Source: CAZXLT01 sp964641545
GTDB taxonomy: Bacteria; Patescibacteriota; Saccharimonadia; Saccharimonadales; AWTP1-31
Assembly: GCA_964641545.1 (NCBI GenBank)
Contig: CAZXLT010000019.1
Location: 1 to 9,790, forward strand
Reading direction: 5' to 3'
Length of the DNA: 9,790 nt
A model generated the notes under the pieces. That model was not told the DNA's origin. It ran no database searches and saw only the letters and a list, made by a program, of their open reading frames with translations. Positions 6,845-9,790 of this stretch are shown here, in pieces (positions within the stretch are counted from its first letter, which is position 1; the number at the start of each line of letters is the position of its first letter). The position numbers were made by a program, and so were the translations under genes.

Positions 6845-7816
6845 CTAATTTTTTGATACAGGTGGTGCTGGTGCGGGTGGGGGCAGCGCTGGCACCGGAG
6901 CCGGTGCAGGTTGCGTTGAATAAGAAGTTGCGGGTACAGAGTTTTTTGCTGTATTCGTATACCCACCGTGCTGCTGCACCACGCCATCTACTACGTTTTC
7001 GATTTGCCAGTTTGCACATCCACGACCTGCGTCTCTCTCTGAGTTTTGAGCCCCACTGTTCGGATAGCCAACCGAGCCACGCGGGTTCGTGAAACGCACA
7101 CGAGAAAGCGGGAATAGTACGCATGATTCTTTGTCTGCACCGAAGTATTCTGTCCAGGATGTAGTTTGGTTGATCAACCCACCCCAATTACTTGGGATGT
7201 TAACACTGCCAATTTTTGTGTCTGCACCTGTGTTGAGATCTTTAACCCAGCCGCTCCAAACCCTGCCGTTACCGTTTATATAGTGGTAGCTCATGGTCAA
7301 TTGGTACTTGTGATTCATCTCCCACTGAAAGGGAATACGGCAGCTTGTGCCGACGCGTCCCGCATAGCCATCAAAGTCATTATTAATAACGACACAGTTA
7401 CCAGGAGTGCCTTCTATGGCGGTGTCGAAAATCGAAAATACTGCCGTTTTGCCGACTACGCCGCTAACACTGTTGCCGTTTGATTGTAGACCCATATAAA
7501 TTGGTCCACCGTTAATAAACCACCCTTGCATAGCCCAGTAATATGGTGGACTTCCTGCGTCAAGCGCTTCTACAGTTAACTCGCTCTGCAGACTGGTCAT
7601 ACCGCCAGATTGCGAGGGCCAAAACCAAGTGGTCTGGGCATTGCTTGGGGCTGCGGCCTGGGTGAAGGTGACAACCGCCGCGCCAATTCCAGCAATCAGC
7701 AAGACCGAAAGCATGCTTACCAGCATTTTCTTCTTGCGGTTAAGGCTCTTGAATTTGGCGAACGGGTTTTTAAACGATACTTTTTTGTTTGCTGATTTTT
7801 TTGTAGTTTTTGGCAT
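6845..7816 (-). CDS. Secreted or membrane-anchored protein, possibly DUF3472-like (323 aa)
   Basis: Residues 1-30 are lysine-rich, 31-53 form a hydrophobic helix, and an Ala-rich stretch (TQAAA) follows that could be a signal peptidase I site. The protein is therefore exported, cleaved or anchored. The mature part (about 60-285) has WFWPSQ near its start, then YYWAMQGWF, IYMGLQSNG and AVFSIFD, and later WEMNHKYQL. This order recalls the DUF3472 beta-sandwich proteins that may bind carbohydrate; the match is from memory and moderate. Four cysteines (141, 159, 232, 267) could form two disulfides. Residues 303-320 are a Pro/Ala tail of the kind that spans or binds cell wall. The start is supported by AAAGGA five nt before the ATG. 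It lies 64 bp after the slipin gene and 123 bp before the receptor gene, on the same strand. Confidence 0.82.
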   Translation of the reverse strand: MPKTTKKSANKKVSFKNPFAKFKSLNRKKKMLVSMLSVLLIAGIGAAVVTFTQAAAPSNAQTTWFWPSQSGGMTSLQSELTVEALDAGSPPYYWAMQGWFINGGPIYMGLQSNGNSVSGVVGKTAVFSIFDTAIEGTPGNCVVINNDFDGYAGRVGTSCRIPFQWEMNHKYQLTMSYHYINGNGRVWSGWVKDLNTGADTKIGSVNIPSNWGGLINQTTSWTEYFGADKESCVLFPLSRVRFTNPRGSVGYPNSGAQNSERDAGRGCANWQIENVVDGVVQQHGGYTNTAKNSVPATSYSTQPAPAPVPALPPPAPAPPVSKN

Positions 7817-7836
7817 TTTTATCCTTTATTGCCCCC

Positions 7837-7865
7837 ATGGTAGCAAACCAAACCGCTCACGTCTA
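7837..7865 (-). promoter_or_regulatory. Possible promoter of the secreted-protein gene
   Basis: On the minus strand TAGACG (7860-7865, four of six matches to consensus) and TACCAT (7837-7842, four of six) are 17 nt apart, with a TG extension before the -10. The predicted start leaves a leader of about 14 nt holding the AAAGGA ribosome site. A perfect 6-bp palindrome, GTCTAC/GTAGAC with a 5-nt centre (7861-7877), overlaps the -35 box and could be an operator or a weak hairpin after the slipin gene. It has no U-run. Confidence 0.35.
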
Positions 7866-7880
7866 CAGCTAGTAGACCAG

Positions 7881-8630
7881 CTATTTTTCTGAGGCAATAA
7901 ATTCTTTAACGCTTTTTACCGTGTCCATAAATTGACTCGGGAAGATTATGGTGCTGTTTTTCTCCACCGCTATCTCGCTGAGCACTTGTAGGTTTCGTAG
8001 CTGTAACGCAATCGGGTGTGCCTTGATGATATCTGCCGCCTCACCAAGCTTAGAAGCACTTTGCGCTTCACCTTCAGCTGCAATAATTTTGGCACGTTTT
8101 TCTCGTTCTGCTTCGGCTTGCTTTGCCATGGCGCGCTGCATGGTTTCTGGTAGACGGATATCTTTTAGCTCGACAGTACTAATATAGACACCCCACTTCT
8201 CTGTTGCGGTATCTAAAATGGCTTTGATCTTGTCGTTAATCTTTCCTGTTTCGCTCAACACTTCATCTAGGCTGCTCTGGCCAACAATGTTGCGGATGGT
8301 AGTTTGAGCAATCTGGTACGTTGCCGATACAACGTTGCTGATTTCTACCAATGCTTTTGTTGCATCGTTAACTTGATAGTATGCAACAGCTGCAACATCA
8401 ATCGAAACGTTATCTTTTGTAATAATTTGCTGGCTGTCAACTGGTAATGTAATGATGCGCATGTCGACTTTTTTCATAATGTCGACAAATGGAATAATGA
8501 CCCGCAGCCCAGGCATCTTTGGCTGAGGACGAACCCTACCAAGTCGAAACACAACACCCCGTTCGTACTGGTTTACCAACCGAAGCCCCATAATAATCCC
8601 GATTGCGATTACAATAATAATAAGTGCCAT
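7881..8630 (-). CDS. SPFH/Band 7 membrane protein, slipin (stomatin-like) type (249 aa)
   Basis: Residues 1-18 are a hydrophobic N-terminal anchor. The SPFH domain (about 20-170) shows the slipin signatures QYERGVVFRLGR, PGLRVIIPF, DVAAVAYYQV and WGVYISTVELKDI with RLPETMQRAMAKQAEAERE. A charged helical coiled coil follows (about 165-200) and then a C-terminal segment ending in a short acidic/basic tail. Length and layout match prokaryotic stomatin homologues, which form ring-like oligomers on the inner face of the membrane and are thought to organise membrane domains and proteases. The usual NfeD partner is not in this window. The start is well supported by GGAGGT at 8635-8640, four nt before the ATG. 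It lies downstream of the WhiB-like gene with a 52-bp gap. Confidence 0.94.
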   Translation of the reverse strand: MALIIIVIAIGIIMGLRLVNQYERGVVFRLGRVRPQPKMPGLRVIIPFVDIMKKVDMRIITLPVDSQQIITKDNVSIDVAAVAYYQVNDATKALVEISNVVSATYQIAQTTIRNIVGQSSLDEVLSETGKINDKIKAILDTATEKWGVYISTVELKDIRLPETMQRAMAKQAEAEREKRAKIIAAEGEAQSASKLGEAADIIKAHPIALQLRNLQVLSEIAVEKNSTIIFPSQFMDTVKSVKEFIASEK

Positions 8631-8654
8631 GCGTACCTCCGATTAACTAATTTC

Positions 8655-8683
8655 ATACTACCACCACAGTTAGCGTTAGTCAC
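8655..8683 (-). promoter_or_regulatory. Possible promoter of the slipin gene
   Basis: GTGACT (8678-8683) and TAGTAT (8655-8660), each four of six matches to consensus, are spaced 17 nt, with TGG directly before the -10. It overlaps the stop codon of the WhiB-like gene by one base. Read-through from the WhiB-like gene is equally possible. Confidence 0.35.
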
Positions 8684-9414
8684 TAATATTCGAACGGGGC
8701 ATACTGGGCGTCTTCTTCTATAAACACGTGCCCCATAGCAGGTTGCCGGAACGAGCCTTCGACCAAATTTTCTTTGAGCGCTTTTTTAATTGCGCTGACT
8801 GGCTTACCACGTCCGATATCGTCACGTGTTTTCAGGTGCTGCAAGATCTCGTACTCACTCACCCGCTCGCCCCGCCAGCGATCGACAACAATACGAGCGA
8901 CTCTTGCAACATTGCTGAGCGTTGGCAACATATCAGCCTCCGCACGGTCGCGATTAAGGATTCGTCTGTTGGAATGCTCTATTTGCCATTCTGCTGGAGC
9001 CTCCATGGATAGCGGCTCGGTATCTATCACCAAGCGACGTAAATCTGTAACAGTAGGGACGCGGCCTTTGAGCCGCTGCACAATGCGTTGTTTTGCTGGG
9101 GGCAATAATCCACCGGTGATTACCTTGGTCTCGACATCGTTGCCTTCTGCAATGTTTACTAACAAACATTCCCAACGCACCGGACAGCCAACGCAATAAC
9201 CGCGCGCCACTTCTCCGTCATCGGCAATCTGAGAATAAAAAATATCTCCGTCAACTCCGCTGCACGCAGCATTACGGTCTACCTGAAACCTCAGATCGTC
9301 CAGATCCGCGGATACAACGCGCAAGGCGGGAGCAGCAACGTGCGTAGAAGACGTTGCTTCACTTGTTGCAGCAATTTGTTCGCCGGCTGGCGGAGTTATA
9401 CCATCGATAGTCAT
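8683..9414 (-). CDS. WhiB-like 4Fe-4S transcription regulator with a long C-terminal extension (243 aa)
   Basis: Residues 47-115 have the WhiB layout: C51, then C74-x2-C77 in a CVGCPVR context, then C83 after five residues, followed by GG (101-102) and a basic stretch (KQRIVQRLKGR). The four cysteines would bind an oxygen- and NO-sensitive 4Fe-4S cluster. Most WhiB proteins carry a G[VI]WGG turn that contacts the main sigma factor; here the equivalent is VITGG, without the tryptophan. Typical members have about 80-140 residues. This one has about 45 extra at the N-terminus and about 125 at the C-terminus. Residues about 165-220 look like a helical DNA-binding module (spaced Val/Ile/Leu, then KPVSAIKKALKENL), a low-confidence guess. 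The start at 9414 is favoured because a promoter lies directly before it. WhiB proteins are known mainly from Actinobacteria and their phages. Confidence 0.82.
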   Translation of the reverse strand: MTIDGITPPAGEQIAATSEATSSTHVAAPALRVVSADLDDLRFQVDRNAACSGVDGDIFYSQIADDGEVARGYCVGCPVRWECLLVNIAEGNDVETKVITGGLLPPAKQRIVQRLKGRVPTVTDLRRLVIDTEPLSMEAPAEWQIEHSNRRILNRDRAEADMLPTLSNVARVARIVVDRWRGERVSEYEILQHLKTRDDIGRGKPVSAIKKALKENLVEGSFRQPAMGHVFIEEDAQYAPFEY

Positions 9415-9422
9415 AGTCTGCT

Positions 9423-9431
9423 ATTATACCA
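9423..9431 (-). promoter_or_regulatory. Extended -10 promoter giving a leaderless WhiB-like mRNA
   Basis: On the minus strand TGG-TATAAT is a full consensus extended -10. Its last base is eight nt before the ATG of the WhiB-like gene, so transcription should begin at or within one or two bases of the start codon. No Shine-Dalgarno sequence is present, which fits a leaderless message. The -35 region (GTCGCA) is weak. Confidence 0.6.
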
Positions 9432-9505
9432 CTTTCTTGTGTATTCTGCGACTATGTTTGGGACGCAGCTAGGCTTAAGTTATGCGGAGTTGGAGGTTTT
9501 CAAAC

Positions 9506-9537
9506 ACAAACGACCCCTGGAACAGAGGTCGTTTTGT
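9506..9537 (-). terminator. Intrinsic terminator, probably bidirectional
   Basis: An 8-bp perfect stem AAACGACC/GGTCGTTT (9508-9515 with 9527-9534) has an 11-nt loop and two further pairs outside. On the minus strand it is followed by a moderately T-rich TTTGTGTTTG, and on the plus strand by TTTTGT. It lies 17 nt after the CCA tail of the first hairpin-rich element and before the WhiB promoter, so it most likely ends transcription of that element. Confidence 0.6.
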
Positions 9538-9552
9538 ACATAATGCTTATGG

Positions 9553-9607
9553 TTGGTGGGTGATGAGGGACTCGACTCACCTTCGGCGAGCCCGTCGCAA
9601 CTTCTTT
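9553..9607 (-). repeat. 55-bp direct repeat, copy 1, containing a tRNA-like 3' end
   Basis: Identical to 9736-9790. Minus-strand transcripts of both copies end in TCGAGTCCCTC-ATCACCC-A-CCA, which is the 3' end of a tRNA-like sequence: T-loop end, T-stem strand, acceptor strand, discriminator A and CCA. Homology between copies begins one base outside the CCA. The 5' half of the T-arm is not canonical. Confidence 0.85.
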
Positions 9608-9699
9608 GCAAACAAGTTTGCAAGAGTTGACTCCCTTGCGAAATGCCACTGGCATTTCTCACCCCGACCCTTGGGGTGAGTGCTCGAATCCAGCATAGA
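9554..9699 (-). ncRNA. Hairpin-rich element ending in a tRNA-like CCA tail; unknown structured RNA or remnant
   Basis: On the minus strand four hairpins follow one another: CTCACCCC/GGGGTGAG (9658-9680), GAAATGCC/GGCATTTC (9640-9658), TTGCAAAC/GTTTGCAA (9606-9623) and CTCGCC/GGTGAG (9576-9590). The last needs a G-U pair, which exists only in the minus-strand RNA. The tail is a tRNA-like CTC-ATCACCC-A-CCA, and a terminator follows. GGGTGA inside the first hairpin could instead pair with TCACCC of the tail to form an acceptor-like stem, which would give an RNA of about 126 nt. No canonical D-arm or anticodon arm is present, so it is not a normal tRNA. Alternatives are an attachment-site remnant or a mobile cassette. 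The 5' end is not determined. Confidence 0.4.
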
Positions 9700-9739
9700 C
9701 CAAATTAAAAACCCACCTTTCGGTGGGATCTTAATTTGG
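9700..9739 (-). terminator. Strong intrinsic terminator after the second tRNA-like tail
   Basis: Minus-strand reading gives the stem CCCACC/GGTGGG (9712-9717 with 9722-9727) closed by a GAAA tetraloop and followed by TTTTTAATTT. A further perfect 9-bp outer stem (9700-9708 with 9731-9739) makes the whole 40-bp segment a near-palindrome and overlaps the CCA of the second element. It would end transcription coming from beyond the window. Confidence 0.8.
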
Positions 9740-9790
9740 TGGGTGATGAGGGACTCGACTCACCTTCGGCGAGCCCGTCGCAACTTCTTT
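9736..9790 (-). repeat. 55-bp direct repeat, copy 2, cut by the window edge
   Basis: Second copy of 9553-9607, offset by 183 bp, with identity continuing to the last base of the window, so the true repeat is longer. The two copies have unrelated sequence after the CCA, including different terminators. That argues for two separate transcription units rather than one simple duplication including flanks. Confidence 0.85.

Noticed and set aside
6838..7187. Overlapping frames on both strands within the secreted-protein gene
   Set aside because: They lack family features and ribosome sites, and the 323-residue frame has a clear export signal and start.
9553..9702. A normal tRNA-Val gene
   Set aside because: Only the 3' end matches; there is no D-arm, anticodon arm or regular T-arm.
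9553..9702. A tmRNA gene
   Set aside because: A GGATTCGA near the 5' side and the CCA tail recall tmRNA, but the acceptor strands do not pair from there, the length is too short and no tag frame is seen.

Overview
All genes I can support in this window lie on the minus strand. The most likely source is a Candidate Phyla Radiation bacterium of the Saccharibacteria type. The reasons are a very large surface protein built from BspA-like, NHL and FN3-like repeats, a secreted protein with a long lysine-rich N-terminus, and a compact one-strand layout. This is inference from gene style. The WhiB-like gene would also fit an actinobacterium. The standard genetic code works throughout.

Layout from high to low coordinate, which is the direction of transcription. 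At 9500-9790 there is a non-coding stretch with two copies of a hairpin-rich element in tandem, 183 bp apart. Each copy ends exactly at a tRNA-like CCA tail, and each tail is followed by a terminator hairpin of its own; the second copy runs off the window. Next comes a WhiB-type 4Fe-4S regulator (8683-9414) whose extended -10 box lies so close to the ATG that the mRNA should be leaderless. It is followed by a stomatin/slipin-type SPFH membrane protein (7881-8630) and a secreted, possibly DUF3472-like protein (6845-7816). The centre of the window is a 2093-residue six-helix membrane protein (440-6721). It has a roughly 1500-residue extracellular region and a cytoplasmic histidine-kinase-like end. 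The window closes with a 76-residue coiled-coil protein (181-411) and the 5' part of a tRNA-Phe gene (1-53) with its own promoter.

The giant receptor is the centrepiece. A six-blade NHL propeller is inserted inside an FN3-like unit. It is followed by a PKD-like segment, about eleven 25-residue BspA/DUF285 repeats, four FN3-like repeats of exactly 100 residues each, an unrecognised membrane-proximal domain, and then the kinase end. The kinase end has an intact ATP-binding domain. Its dimerisation/phosphoacceptor part is split. An upstream H-box keeps the histidine but has lost the following acidic residue. Two membrane helices come next, and then a second H-box-like helix in the usual place has glycine where the histidine should be. 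No response regulator is in the window. A plausible reading, not proven here, is a cell-surface contact sensor near other envelope proteins (the secreted protein and the slipin).
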